Notes: a model not told the origin generated them from the sequence alone. A DNA stretch of 23,380 bases from Coptodactyla brooksi (GCA_033557675.1 JAWQRM010000384.1:1-23380); one strand, 5' to 3'. Shown: positions 9,605-18,577, counted from the first letter of the stretch. A program made the numbers and translations.

Positions 9605-9631
9605 GCTATCTTGGTTAGCGAAACGTGCGTC
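9597..9631 (+). ncRNA. Hammerhead-ribozyme-like core
   Basis: The order is CTGATGA (9597-9603), one extra T, GCTA (9605-9608), a 7-nt loop, TAGC (9616-9619), GAAAC (9620-9624), GTGC, then GTC (9629-9631). CUGAUGA, a stem II, GAAA and a GUC cleavage triplet are the conserved parts of a hammerhead. A-C-G (9623-9625) can pair with C-G-T (9628-9630) around a 2-nt loop, giving the very short stem III typical of type I hammerheads in retroelements. Against it: the extra U before stem II is not canonical, stem I pairing between the bases before 9597 and after 9631 is weak, and CTGATGA is also inside a competing hairpin arm. The mirrored minus-strand copy keeps CTGATGA and a small stem but lacks GAAAC. 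Activity is uncertain. Confidence 0.4.
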
Positions 9632-9939
9632 GAGCATCCTCTCTTCAAATTTTGGCGTAGTGGTGTAGTCTTCGTTTTTACTTCGCAGCTCATAAAGTGT
9701 ATTATTTGGCTTGTATTGTTTTACCTATTCGCTATGCACAAACATGCTTTCGCCTTCCTCTTCTTAACAGCTATACCCTTTGTTATACAGGGTGATTTAG
9801 GAAGAATGGTAAATATTGAAGAAGGTAGTATGAACAATATTGACTAGAAAAGTTCACATAAACATGTGTCCGATTTGCATTTGTTTAAGATTTCAATTCG
9901 GTTATAGGCGCTGGAATGTTATGAATAAAATTTTCTTCT

Positions 9940-11635
9940 TTAGTCCTGAGCTGACGGTTTGGGAGAGGGTCGCTCCCTCAACCAATACGCCGCTGTAGGT
10001 GTCGCTGGATTTGCTGTGCTGCTCACAATGCTCTTTCACCTTGCTCGATCTGTAGTAATGTTCCTGATCTCGGCAATACTCAGTCGCTGACTTCGGAGAT
10101 CCTCGTCCACGTGCTTTAGCCATGTTTTCTTTGACGCTGCTTTTTGGATCTTCCAATGGGCGGCTCGTGTTCGCCAGAGTATTTTGCATGGCAGCCGGCT
10201 GATGTTCATCCTGCTCAAGTGGCCAAATCATCGCAATCTACGTTCCCGGGTTTGCTCTTCTACAGGGGGCTGGTTGTTACATTGTGCCCTCATGATTGCG
10301 CTTCGATGGCGATCACGAAGACACACCTAGAATCTGCCTGAGGCATCGCATCTGGAATACATCCAGTTTGGTGAAATCCGATGTAAGTATAGTCCAGGTT
10401 TCTGTTCCAAAGAGGAGGATTGGCAGGATCAGTGTTCGGGAGAAGCGGATTTTCGTTTTGGTGCTGATATTAAAACCTTGGTTTTGTCCACATTGATCTT
10501 TAACCCATATGATTGGGCGATGCAGGCTGTGTGGTAGACATCCTTGTGTTGGCAAATATGGCGCTATCGTCTGCAAACATCAAGTCGGTCAAGGACTGAT
10601 TGGTTCCATACTGGACTCCACCTTTGTCCTCGAATGTTTTCTCATAATGGCATCAACCACAATGTTGAAGAGTAGGGGAGAGACGATATCTATCTGACGA
10701 ACTCCAGTTTTGATACTGATTTGATATTGATTTAGGAAACTCATCCTAAAGTTCATCTAGGACCCGTATGCTACTAGTTGCACAGTTGTATGATGCTCGG
10801 AGAAGTTGGATTACCTTCTGCGGCACATGTTCGATTTCCAGTATTCTCCATAGAGCGGGCCAGTGAACACAGTCGAATGCGGACCTGAAGTCAATAAAGA
10901 CTATGACGGTTCGTTTCCCACACCTTATTATTTCCTCCATTAGTTGGCGGATGGCAAATATCTGGTCAGTGCAGCTCCAATGCGGTCTAAATCCCGCCTG
11001 TTCTTCTCGACTAGGTTGTTTTCGGTATTTCTGCAGCCTATGACTAAGAGGAAACTAAGCCCGCGATAATTCTTACATTCCAGACTGTCCCCTTTCTTTA
11101 GGATTGGCACAATTATCGCTTTCCTCCATACTAATGAAATGCTCTCTGAGCTCCAGATTTGCGCCAGGAAACCGTGCAGCCTTTGTGCCAGGATCACTCA
11201 TCACTTCATCGATTATTGGTTCACTGTCAAGGAATAAATTTACTGGTGGATCTATAGGTGGCAGTTCTGGTAGTGGTCTTTGTGGTGGATCATGGTTGTA
11301 CAGCTGTTGAAAGAATTATCTCCACCATTGTAGGCATTCACCAGTGGACCTGACAAAGGTGCCATCTAGTTTCTTTATGTTATTATTGGTTGATTTGGTT
11401 TTTCCGCTCTGTCTTCTGATTGCCTGATAGAGAGTCCCGTATTCATGGCAGACTGCTGCCTTTTTCAGATCGGCTGCAACATTGTTCCAGTAAGCTTCTC
11501 GTTCCGCCTTTATTTTCTTTCTGACCTCCTTGTTTAGTCATCGGTATTTCTCAAAGTCGACGTGTTTGGCTTTCTTTCGTTTGTCCACCAAATCCAAGCA
11601 CTCATCCGATATCCATAAAATAAACGTCAGAAAAT
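9940..11635 (-). pseudogene. Non-LTR retrotransposon (LINE) reverse transcriptase, 5'-truncated and frameshifted
   Basis: Read on the minus strand, pieces of one protein follow in order. First comes a linker with LYQAIRRQSGK-like decay around 11400-11600. RT motifs follow: AIIVPILKKGDSLECKNYRG (about 11045-11120), then EEQAGFRPHWSCTDQIFAIR (about 10950-11020). The chain continues through RCGKRTVIVFIDFRSAFDCV, with a catalytic Asp in FIDF (codon near 10890). Next are VRQIDIVSPLLFN (normally RQGD), FADDSAIFA with the catalytic DD at 10566-10571, and GLKINVDKTKVLIS. The C-terminal domain has RTLILPILLFGTETWT, RLRWFGHLSRMNISRLPCK, and ends ...PSPKPSAQD then TAA (9940-9942). Several frameshifts and small deletions break it, one between LISAPK and KIRFSRT. 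The endonuclease domain is missing upstream. The exact LINE clade was not assigned. No poly-A or clear 3' repeat was found past 9940. Confidence 0.9.
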
Positions 11636-11714
11636 GATCAAGAGCACACAAATAATGTATTGACGTACTTTATTGATGCAAAAACACGCGAATAATTTAC
11701 ACCAGTTTAAATTA

Positions 11715-12210
11715 AATTTTCGAAACTCCTACCGTCGAGTTTAATACAATGCTCAGTTCTCCTCGCAACAGTACGTGTAATTCTTCTGTATGCGTCTTGG
11801 TGTCCTTTTGTGTTTTCTTTTTTTGTACACTGCGTTCTTCAATCATATCCACACAAAAATTTAATGGGTTAACGTCCGGCGACATTGATGGCCAATGAAC
11901 GTGACCACCGCGGCCAATCCATGGGTCAGGGGATATTAGATTTAGATAATTATTTACGAGGCGGAAAAAATATGTCTTTTAGGATGATGGAGCCCCTCAT
12001 CCTAAAAAAACATGCGCAGTCTTGTAGCCAAAGGTATGTCTTCCATTAACAGTGGTGAATCATTTTGCAGGAATTCCAAATACGTGAGCCATGCAACACG
12101 ATTCGGAAAGATAACAGGCCCGATAAACCGATTGTCGATGAGGGTGCACTTCCCATTTACTGAGAAGCGATGTTGAAAATTTGCCTCCACAGTGGCATTT
12201 AAATTTCCTT
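11715..12210 (-). pseudogene. Mariner/Tc1-like DDE transposase, C-terminal half, catalytic residues lost
   Basis: On the minus strand the frame ending at 12002 reads VEANFQHRFSVN, IDNRFIGPVIFPNRVAWLTY, then LEFLQNDSPLLMEDIPLATR and LRMFF-stop. The family usually continues FFQHDGAP. Here the Gln is a stop, the next residue is Asp and the catalytic Asp position is Glu (FF*DEG). After a frame change comes PWIGRGGHVHWPSMSPDVNP followed by LNFCVDMIEE, where the third catalytic Asp (PLD) is Asn. ERSVQKKKTQKD and ELHVLLRGELSIVLNS follow to about 11720. This resembles the insect transposases related to the fragment at 266-610, but that piece is N-terminal and on the other strand, so they need not be one family. 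Its 3' end lies about 80 bp from the 5' break of the LINE. Confidence 0.85.
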
Positions 12211-12747
12211 AGGACCATCGATGCGAGCATCGATGGGCTTGACTTAGCCCTGACTTATCACGGCTAGACTTCTTCCTCTGGGTACATCTCAATTAGAAGA
12301 CTTGCATCAAGAGATCATACACGAATGTGGTCAAATTACACCCCAATTTCTATAAAGTCTTAGGAGTCACTTTAAAACGTACGTATACTACTGCATGGAA
12401 CTTACTGATGGACATTTCCAGCATGTGATAACTTAGAACATCTTATTTGACTACTACTTTAATAATTTGAACGTTATGTTGTGGAATGCTATTACTTTGT
12501 TTAATTGATTATTATTTTGAGAAATTGATTATTAAAAAATAAAGAAAACTTATTTGACAGTTTTCAATACTAAAATGACGCGAGTGAATAGGATAAGATA
12601 CGAAAGTGAAAACCATTTCGCTCCAATTCAACTAAATTGATGTATTTTGACTGAATTGACTGAATTGACGAATTTTACATTAATTCGTAAATTTAAATGG
12701 ACTGCCTTAATTTTGGATTGATTTGACCGAATGACGTGAAATTTAGC
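12211..12747. other. No gene recognised
   Basis: AT-rich. Around 12625-12680 TTGACTGAATTGACTGAATTGACG is a short degenerate tandem (unit TGAATTGAC). Nothing else is supported. Confidence 0.5.
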
Positions 12748-12984
12748 AAATAAATACACCTTGACGAAACCTTCGAAATGAGATATTACTTGACCCCACT
12801 TTCCATTTAAAATTTCAAGATCGATGCTTACCCCCTCTAGGGGGTTGCTATTAAGGGGTTGAAATTACCCAAAAATTTGTTATCCCTACAAGCTAAAGTT
12901 GACTTGTTCAAGCGATTTTCGATGTATCTACTCAATTTGATAAAAACGGGGTGGTTCGTTTTCGGTGGGCCACCGTGTATATTG
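12748..12984. mobile_element. Possible small DNA transposon remnant
   Basis: ATACACC (12754-12760) and CACCGTGTAT (12971-12980) could be decayed ends of one element, since the right end reversed reads ATACACGGTG. The middle holds CCCCCTCTAGGGGG (about 12832-12845), a palindrome, followed by GGTTGCTATTAAGGGGTTGA, a texture common in insect repeats. No target duplication was seen, so this is tentative. Confidence 0.3.
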
Positions 12985-13344
12985 ATCCCTGAATAGTGTA
13001 CTAAACGACGACAACTCAAGCTTAGAATGGATAAAAAATATTCGCTAATGATCATTTAAGAGAGCTTCTCAGCATTTACAGTGGACTACAATACTTTATA
13101 CGTTCCTACGTGGATTGATTGATCTCGTATATGAGTTATAAATGTAGATATATTTGTTCCATTTCTTTCGCATTCTAATTTCAAATCTCTTCTTTACGGA
13201 GAGAATTAAAAATTTAGAATATTTGGAGAAATGAGCAGATTTTAAAGAAACGTTTTCTTCGTATGCTACAATGCTTAGAATTGTTCATCATAACTACTAA
13301 CTACTAGTCATAGCTTGGCATAACCAGCAGGTTATGTATGTGGA

Positions 13345-13380
13345 GCTTTGTGTGCGGCATGCGCTTAGCGCACACAGAGC
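13345..13380. repeat. 12-bp hairpin, one mismatch
   Basis: GCTTTGTGTGCG (13345-13356) pairs with CGCACACAGAGC (13369-13380) at 11 of 12 positions around a 12-nt loop. A second, smaller hairpin lies just upstream at 13319-13336. Confidence 0.6.
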
Positions 13381-13624
13381 AAGGCTTGTGAAACAGGTCC
13401 TGTCACCCGCAAACGTACGAGATGTTCTCGCCGTTGAAAAATAAAAACACACCACAGGTTATAAAAGAAGTCCATCGGAACGTCAAGGAAGTTCAATCCT
13501 TCATGGGGTTTATTGTTCATATTTCGTTACTATACTTCGTAAGGTGATCGAATACAAAAAAGGTTCTTATGACCATAGGTCATAATGCTTCCTATGGGCA
13601 CCGTAGCCATTAACAATGGGTGCT

Positions 13625-13640
13625 CTTAAGTTAACTTAAG
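13625..13640. repeat. 16-bp perfect palindrome CTTAAGTTAACTTAAG
   Basis: The sequence equals its own reverse complement over 16 bases. It contains GTTAAC at its centre, and no flanking feature explains it. Confidence 0.8.
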
Positions 13641-14225
13641 TTATACCTAACCAAGTAGCGAAGAAAGACTTAAGCGAAATTCTTAAACGTAAAGAAATGC
13701 TTAGATACCATCCACAAAAGCTATAATCAGGGCCTAGTGATTTGATTGTCAATTTTAACTGCAGGCCTGCGAACAGGATGATACTACATTGATTTTGCAA
13801 CTACTACTAACTATTATTTGGAACGCTGTAGCTTTCTTGCCATTTTCTTAGAATGGATGATTGCTTAGTGGCTCTTACATAACATAAATATACTCTGATC
13901 ATTATAAAATAAAAACATCAAATTTTAGTACATAAAGTTAATGAACTTTTCAAAAACAAGGTCTAAATTGTTATATTTATGAACATATCTAGAAAACCAA
14001 AACGGAATATTTCCAAGGACCCCTTGCACAACCCTGTTGGTCAATTTACATTTGCTTAAACTATCAATCACTCCTGAATGTATTAGGATTTTACAAAATA
14101 GATTCACATTTACATTGTTGGAGTAGAATCAAATATATGCTACCTCTAGCTAAACTCGGGGAGGTCCGATTTTAGAAGTTTGCGGACCGTACTGTCTCCG
14201 TGGCGTTGGGCGTACAGAGACTCGT

Positions 14226-14431
14226 CAGTCAATTAGTATCGATAACAGCACATACCGTACAGAAACTGAAGCTGGTGAAAATGATCCGGTTACGCGCAAC
14301 CGTACGTAAGCGAGAGCGAGTCCGCACACGCTTGCTCATAATAACCACTTCATGGTTGGAGAAATGATGACTAAACTGCGAACGTCCAACCTGAGATATT
14401 TTGACAAGGCAGACGTCATCGAACCGTCCAG
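14226..14431 (+). CDS. Candidate first exon of an unknown gene
   Basis: The region about 14140-14440 is richer in G, C and CpG than its AT-rich surroundings. It has an arthropod-like initiator TCAGTC at 14226 and a good 5' splice site CCAG|GTAAAG with the exon ending at 14431. From ATG 14352 the frame is MVGEMMTKLRTSNLRYFDKA then DVIEPS plus two bases, giving a phase 2 exon of 80 coding bases. Upstream in the same frame there is a stop near 14300, so the start would be at 14352. An upstream ATG near 14280 opens a short frame that ends before the splice site. I do not recognise the peptide. A minus-strand frame of 81 codons overlaps. This could instead be a CpG-rich repeat. Confidence 0.25.
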
Positions 14432-14579
14432 GTAAAGATATCTTATGCTGCATAAGAAGAATAGGAGATATCACATAATCAGATTTTGATAAGGTTTAAG
14501 AAATACTTATATATTTTCCTAATTTATTTCCCTGACAAGGAAGGCGGTAATAGTTTCCTATTATTGCAAGCTTTAAATA

Positions 14580-15140
14580 ACCCAACTTGATAAAATAATT
14601 TCCTTATTATACCCTGCGGGTAATATAAATTTAAAATAAATTAATATTAGATTAAATATTAATTATATTAAACTGATTTTATTTTATATTTATAATATAC
14701 AATACAATAAATTACATTGCATATTTTTAATGTACAATGTAATTTATTAAAAATTAAATTACATTATATATTAAATTTATAGTAAATAATATAAATGAAC
14801 TAATTTGTAAGTTTTATGCATTATTTCTATATCTTAAACAACGTAAGCAACCAACAGTAACTATCACTAAAATGAATGTCATGTAATAACTCATAAGTGA
14901 TGAAATAATAATTGTTTTATATTGTTTTATATCAGACAAGTTTTATACATCTTCCCAACTTGCTGATTATTTGTTACGACGCAAAACAGATATTTATGAA
15001 ATTCTTCGAGCAAAGGATGTAAAAGAACGAAGTCGTAGTCCTATTATCGCATGAAAATATTTTGTGTATTGACCACAATTCACAACCCATAATCGCTTAT
15101 ACTAAATTAAAGAAAGGGAACGAAATAATAAAACCTAAAG
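14580..15140. other. Extremely AT-rich stretch with a hairpin
   Basis: 14610-14800 is almost pure A and T with repeated TTAAATATTAAT-like strings and the hairpin listed at 14706-14748. From 14830 to 15140 I see no gene. Confidence 0.6.
14706..14748. repeat. 14-bp perfect inverted repeat
   Basis: AATAAATTACATTG (14706-14719) is exactly complementary to CAATGTAATTTATT (14735-14748) around a 15-nt loop. A third partial copy, AAATTACATTATATATT, follows at about 14755. Confidence 0.75.
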
Positions 15141-15245
15141 CGTAATTTTGAAACATGTCGACTAATAACAGTAAACAAATGTTCGTCAAGCAGGTAAGAT
15201 ACATCGCACCCATCTCGATTAAGACGAAGCAAAGAAAAAAACAGT
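15141..15245 (+). repeat. Single copy of the GAAACATGTCGACTA repeat family
   Basis: TTTTGAAACATGTCGACTAA is followed by GTAAACAAATGTTCGTCAAG, CAGGTAAGATACATCGCACC and TTAAGACGAAGCAAAGAA. The same order of blocks is seen at 9088-9170 and 17569-17665. Here I found no mirrored partner nearby, unlike the other loci. Confidence 0.65.
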
Positions 15246-15299
15246 TACACATTGTTAACACTGAAAAACTTTTTAGGATTTAGAACAGAGGTAAGGTAA

Positions 15300-15536
15300 T
15301 TGAAGAGATTTGTAAAAAAATATCTACAAGCTTTGCCTCAACATGTACAAGGAGACAGGAATACAACAAGAACGAAATACAAAAAGATAGAAAGGCGATA
15401 CATTTCCCACATTCCTCCAAATCCACTCAAAAAGGTATCTCGCAGAAGATATGTTGTTAAAAAAAAGTGTAGATGGAAAAAATACAAAGAGAAACAAGAA
15501 CTTGCTGCGAGGATGGCAATGTCGATTTATGCATGA
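15300..15536 (+). CDS. Short Lys/Arg-rich open frame, unrecognised
   Basis: A 78-codon open frame runs from TTG 15300 to TGA at 15534-15536. It contains KRFVKKYLQALPQHVQGDRN and RRRYVVKKKCRWKKYKEKQE and is strongly basic. The only ATG codons are close to its end (MAMSIYA), so it has no usable start of its own. It begins 55 bases after a copy of the GTCGAC repeat, which suggests it may be a scrap of the mobile element that carries that repeat. I recognise no domain. It could equally be chance in A-rich DNA. Confidence 0.2.
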   Translation: MKRFVKKYLQALPQHVQGDRNTTRTKYKKIERRYISHIPPNPLKKVSRRRYVVKKKCRWKKYKEKQELAARMAMSIYA

Positions 15537-16180
15537 AACCTTGTTTCAAGATGTACCATATCCAGAAGAGTTTTGTTTCCTCTCGTTTTCTCTATCAAAC
15601 GCAATAATTACACTTACCGCATAATGCACATTAAATGTCAATAAATTAATAAGTATGTACTTACATTTTTGCTTTTCTTTTTGCATTTCATTAATGCAGT
15701 GCTTATAACCATTACAAATAACGAATTAACATCCGTGTCCGAGTTCGTGATTTTATAGAAACAATAAAAAATTGATTACGTATCCGTTTATAGCAGGTAC
15801 CATAAATCAAAAAGGCGTAATGTGGAAATAATACTGGACAAAGTTTAAAATGTTATAAAGTTTGTGATCTGCATTGCTAAATGTTTTGTCTGTTTTGTTA
15901 GTTGGTAAGAAAATCTATTATGTTGTTGACAAATCTGAAACTCGGCTTGTTAATACAAGCCGAAGTTAGTTTATTAAAGCAAGCTATTAATCCTAAATTG
16001 CCGCCAATCTATTGTAGAATTCTTGCATGTTTTAGTAAATCCAAACAGAGCAATAAATCACATTTGTGTACTGAATTGAATTCTGACAGGCAATAGATAT
16101 TTTTTGTAACATAACCTCAAAATTTCATGTTATGGTCATGCATGGCATTCCATTCCTAGTATTCCATTGACACTATTATA
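15537..16180. other. No gene recognised
   Basis: AT-rich. One small hairpin is clear: TCGGCTTG (15942-15949) with CAAGCCGA (15956-15963). The open frame at 15902-16096 has no domain and no ATG near its start. Confidence 0.5.
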
Positions 16181-16184
16181 TATA

Positions 16185-16264
16185 CACTGAGTGGCCAAAA
16201 AAAAATGTATTAGAGGTGTATCCTCTAATACAATTTGAATAATAGGTGATTCTAACTTTTTGGC

Positions 16265-16268
<4 letters not shown>
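16185..16268. mobile_element. Miniature Tc1/mariner-type element (MITE)
   Basis: After a TA at 16183-16184 comes CACTGAGTGGCCAAAAA, a typical Tc1-family terminus. The right end TTTTTGGCCACT (16257-16268) is the exact reverse complement of AGTGGCCAAAAA (16190-16201), but the outermost CAGTG expected on the right is missing. Within lies a 10-bp hairpin, GTATTAGAGG (16207-16216) with CCTCTAATAC (16222-16231). The whole is only 84 bases and has no coding capacity. The right end runs straight into (TA)n. Confidence 0.85.

Positions 16269-16315
<47 letters not shown>
16268..16315. repeat. (TA)24 microsatellite
   Basis: Forty-eight bases of TA directly follow the right terminus of the miniature element. 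The tract probably expanded from the TA target dinucleotide or replaced the lost element end. Confidence 0.95.
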
Positions 16316-16320
<5 letters not shown>

Positions 16321-17064
16321 TGTTAAAATCGAAATTATTATCAAAACTATTCAAAACTAAATTTTTGAACCACTAACGTACCCACCACTCAAGTATTTTA
16401 ATATAATGAAGACTGTTATTTACGTGAAAAAACTGGAAAGCGCTTTCCGCAAAACCGAAAAACTGGAAACCGTGTTCTTCAGAAACAGAGTCTCCAGAAA
16501 CATGACCATAAAATATTCTACATATTCAGAACTTATACTCAATATTCAATTAGAACTTTAGAATAGAACGAATTGAAAAGAATTTATGATTTTCGGACTC
16601 GATGGTATGAATTACTATATAGCGAGCGCGTTCGATGAAATATCGAAAGTGTTAAATTAATAATTAATTAATTGCTCGTACTTTTTCGTTCAAATTTGCT
16701 GGTCTCATCATGCATTATGTTTTTTTCTAAATTCTATAATTCCGTATTATGCGGAGTTGAACTCATTGCTCCTTTAATCCGCGAACGACGAATTTCAATA
16801 AGCAAACAACAATAAGAATGGTAAACACATACTGCAACGTCTGGTGCGACAACTGGTTACTTAACAGTAACCAGAATCCAAAATTTATCCACAATTATTT
16901 TTTATAAGTTCGACACTAAACAATTATTATTCATTCTTTGTCCATACTATTTGTTAAGTGTAGTCTTCGAACAGTGTTCAATATTTTCTCACGTTGTCAA
17001 TAGTCAATATCTAAAGTTGTTTATAATCTTCCCTCCTTACCTTACTAGACGTTAATGTAATTTT
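16316..17064. other. No gene recognised
   Basis: AT-rich. AAAAACTGGAAA occurs twice (about 16425 and 16457) as a short direct repeat. Nothing else is supported. Confidence 0.5.
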
Positions 17065-17355
17065 ATTATGGATCGATTGTGTCTTATCCAATCGGTCTAT
17101 TAAATATTTAGAAGATACTATACTACGATGCCTTTCTCCAAATATCCTCGTAATTGTGAACAGCTGAGGTGGAGTACCATTTATTTTCAGATCTTTATCA
17201 TGGAACGGTTCTTAAAAAATTCCTTAAAGTTCTTTTTCTCTACTATGTATGTAGAGAGTGTCATCTGCACATAGAAAGCTACAAGTTTTCACACAACTAC
17301 TCATGCTCTTGTATATATCAGGTATAGTGGTGACATCACTATCCTTCCCTGTAGA
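17065..17355 (-). pseudogene. LINE reverse transcriptase fragment (motifs B and C)
   Basis: On the minus strand, LQGRIVMSPLYLIYTRA (about 17302-17354) matches the RT motif GLPQGxxLSPxLYxIYT. In the next frame CVKTCSFLCADDTLYIHS follows, with the catalytic Ala-Asp-Asp codons at 17260-17268 and the usual short distance from the preceding motif. DLKINGTPPQLFTITRIF continues after two stops. This is the palm and start of the thumb of a jockey-like non-LTR retrotransposon RT, which copies RNA into DNA at a nicked target. Stops and a frameshift make it inactive. It differs from the LINE at 9940-11635, whose motifs read FADDSAIFA and VRQIDIVSPLLFN. Confidence 0.7.
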
Positions 17356-17507
17356 TTCCATCTATTTCCACTGTAAACTTTCATTCATTTATGTGCTAGA
17401 AAGTTTTCTCATCCAAACATTCTCCAGTACTATACTCACATTTACTCCTTATAAGGTATGTAATACATACAACACATCCATATTTCTTTGAGACTCTACT
17501 TTATATA

Positions 17508-17665
17508 ATTCGTAGTCGACGTATTTCAGTTTATCCCTATTTTCAAGGCTCTTGAAAACGGCGATATGCTGAAACATGTCGACTACGAATAAAAAATCAG
17601 TGATCGTCAATCAGGCATCCGGAAACACCAAACCCATAATGTGTAAGACGAAGCAAGGAAGAAAA
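17508..17665. repeat. Head-to-head inverted pair of the GTCGAC repeat family
   Basis: ATTCGTAGTCGACGTATTTCAG (22 bases, 17508-17529) is complementary at 20 of 22 positions to 17569-17590 (CTGAAACATGTCGACTACG, then AAT). Inside, TTTTCAAG (17540-17547) pairs perfectly with CTTGAAAA (17551-17558), loop GCT. The right copy goes on with ATCAGTGATCGTCAATCAGG and GTGTAAGACGAAGCAAGGAA, as in the copies at 9088 and 15151. Each half has GAAA followed by a GTCGAC, pointing outward. The place of CTGATGA is taken by CTTGAAA, so no intact hammerhead core is present. Confidence 0.8.
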
Positions 17666-17669
17666 CATA

Positions 17670-18510
17670 TCAGCAGTCTTTATATAATTCAATTCGTGAT
17701 CGTCCCATATGGTCTGCCTTCAACTATAAGATAAAATTGGGCACCTCTTACTTACTCCATCATATCCTGGTGCATTTTTATTATTTTTGCTTACATAGAA
17801 TGATTTTTTCAACAAATGATAATCCCTCTATGTTGAAATATAGAGATACTACATATATATATTGATGCTATATCAATAGCTCACAAAGTTATTTCATACA
17901 TCCTCATTCTTCATAAAATATCTTTTCCAACTGGACGGTTATTAAGAAAAAATACAGCAAATACTTCCATGAAATGCTGGCATTTAACTATATTTGACAT
18001 TTGCTAAAAATTGCATTATGGTCTACCTTCCACGAAATGGCTCACAAGCCTAATTTAATTTTAGCGAGTCCTTCATTTTCTTTACCCCCAGACATTTACT
18101 ACAGCGCATGCATTCGCCGCTACGGGAAACTGACGTAAATACAGAGACGATTCCAGACAGCTGGTGTAGCCGTACTTCTGCAGGTTGTAGTGCGCACTTT
18201 GTTAGATGGAAGTTTCGAATACTTTGGACGTTTTACCAAACTATGAGTTCAGCGCGAAATGCTTTAAATAAACAGGAAATCACTTTTATATTGAAATTTA
18301 TATTACAATTTGGGAAATATATTATAAAGGGGGCTTGCAACTGCAACATTCTCACTAAATGTATTTATATTTATGGTAATATATAACCTAGTATATGAAG
18401 TTTACTAGTACAATACACTAGTACTATATAAAGTAATGTTTTATTATGGATATATTGTATAGGTATTGCTTGTGAGAATACCTATAGAGAGTCTGAAAGG
18501 ACTCTATCAC
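17670..18510. other. No gene recognised; GC-richer patch at 18100-18240
   Basis: Mostly AT-rich. The patch at about 18100-18240 (ACTGACGTAAATACAGAGAC, TGCAGGTTGTAGTGCGCACT) has an open frame of 92 codons from ATG 18108, but the second half is AT-rich filler and no domain is recognised. Confidence 0.45.
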
Positions 18511-18557
18511 CTAACCCTGCGTTAGGCGCGCTAGTTATAAGAACGCGGTTAGGCGCG

Positions 18558-18577
18558 TGGGTGACAATTGTCACCCA
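18558..18577. repeat. 20-bp perfect palindrome in the left subterminal repeat
   Basis: TGGGTGACAATTGTCACCCA equals its own reverse complement. The matching block near the right end is only partly palindromic, so this symmetry may be a binding site for a dimeric transposase or a coincidence of decay. Confidence 0.85.

Larger units (their letters stand above)
12985..14225. other. No gene recognised; contains hairpins
   Basis: Coding regions are not supported here. The stretch includes hairpins at 13319-13336 (CATAACC/GGTTATG) and 13345-13380, a 16-bp palindrome at 13625-13640, and TATAAAAG at about 13462 with no gene behind it. The GC content rises from about 14140. Confidence 0.5.

Noticed and set aside
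9527..9847. 106-codon frame across the hammerhead-like region
   Set aside because: No domain is recognisable, and the frame spans the inverted repeat and an ACAGGGTG transposon-end word; best explained as chance.
9902..10341. Several overlapping frames on both strands
   Set aside because: They are alternative frames of the LINE C-terminal domain, whose real frame is on the minus strand (RLRWFGHLSRM).
13457..13470. GGTTATAAAAGAAG as an LTR or gene promoter
   Set aside because: No paired LTR, primer-binding site or downstream gene was found.
17065..17355. Penelope-type reverse transcriptase, to fit the hammerhead repeats
   Set aside because: The visible motifs (LQGRIVMSPLYLIYT and CADDT) are of the LINE type, and no GIY-YIG domain was seen.
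18108..18386. 92-codon frame starting in a GC-richer patch
   Set aside because: There is no known domain, the second half is AT-rich filler, and no convincing splice sites are present.
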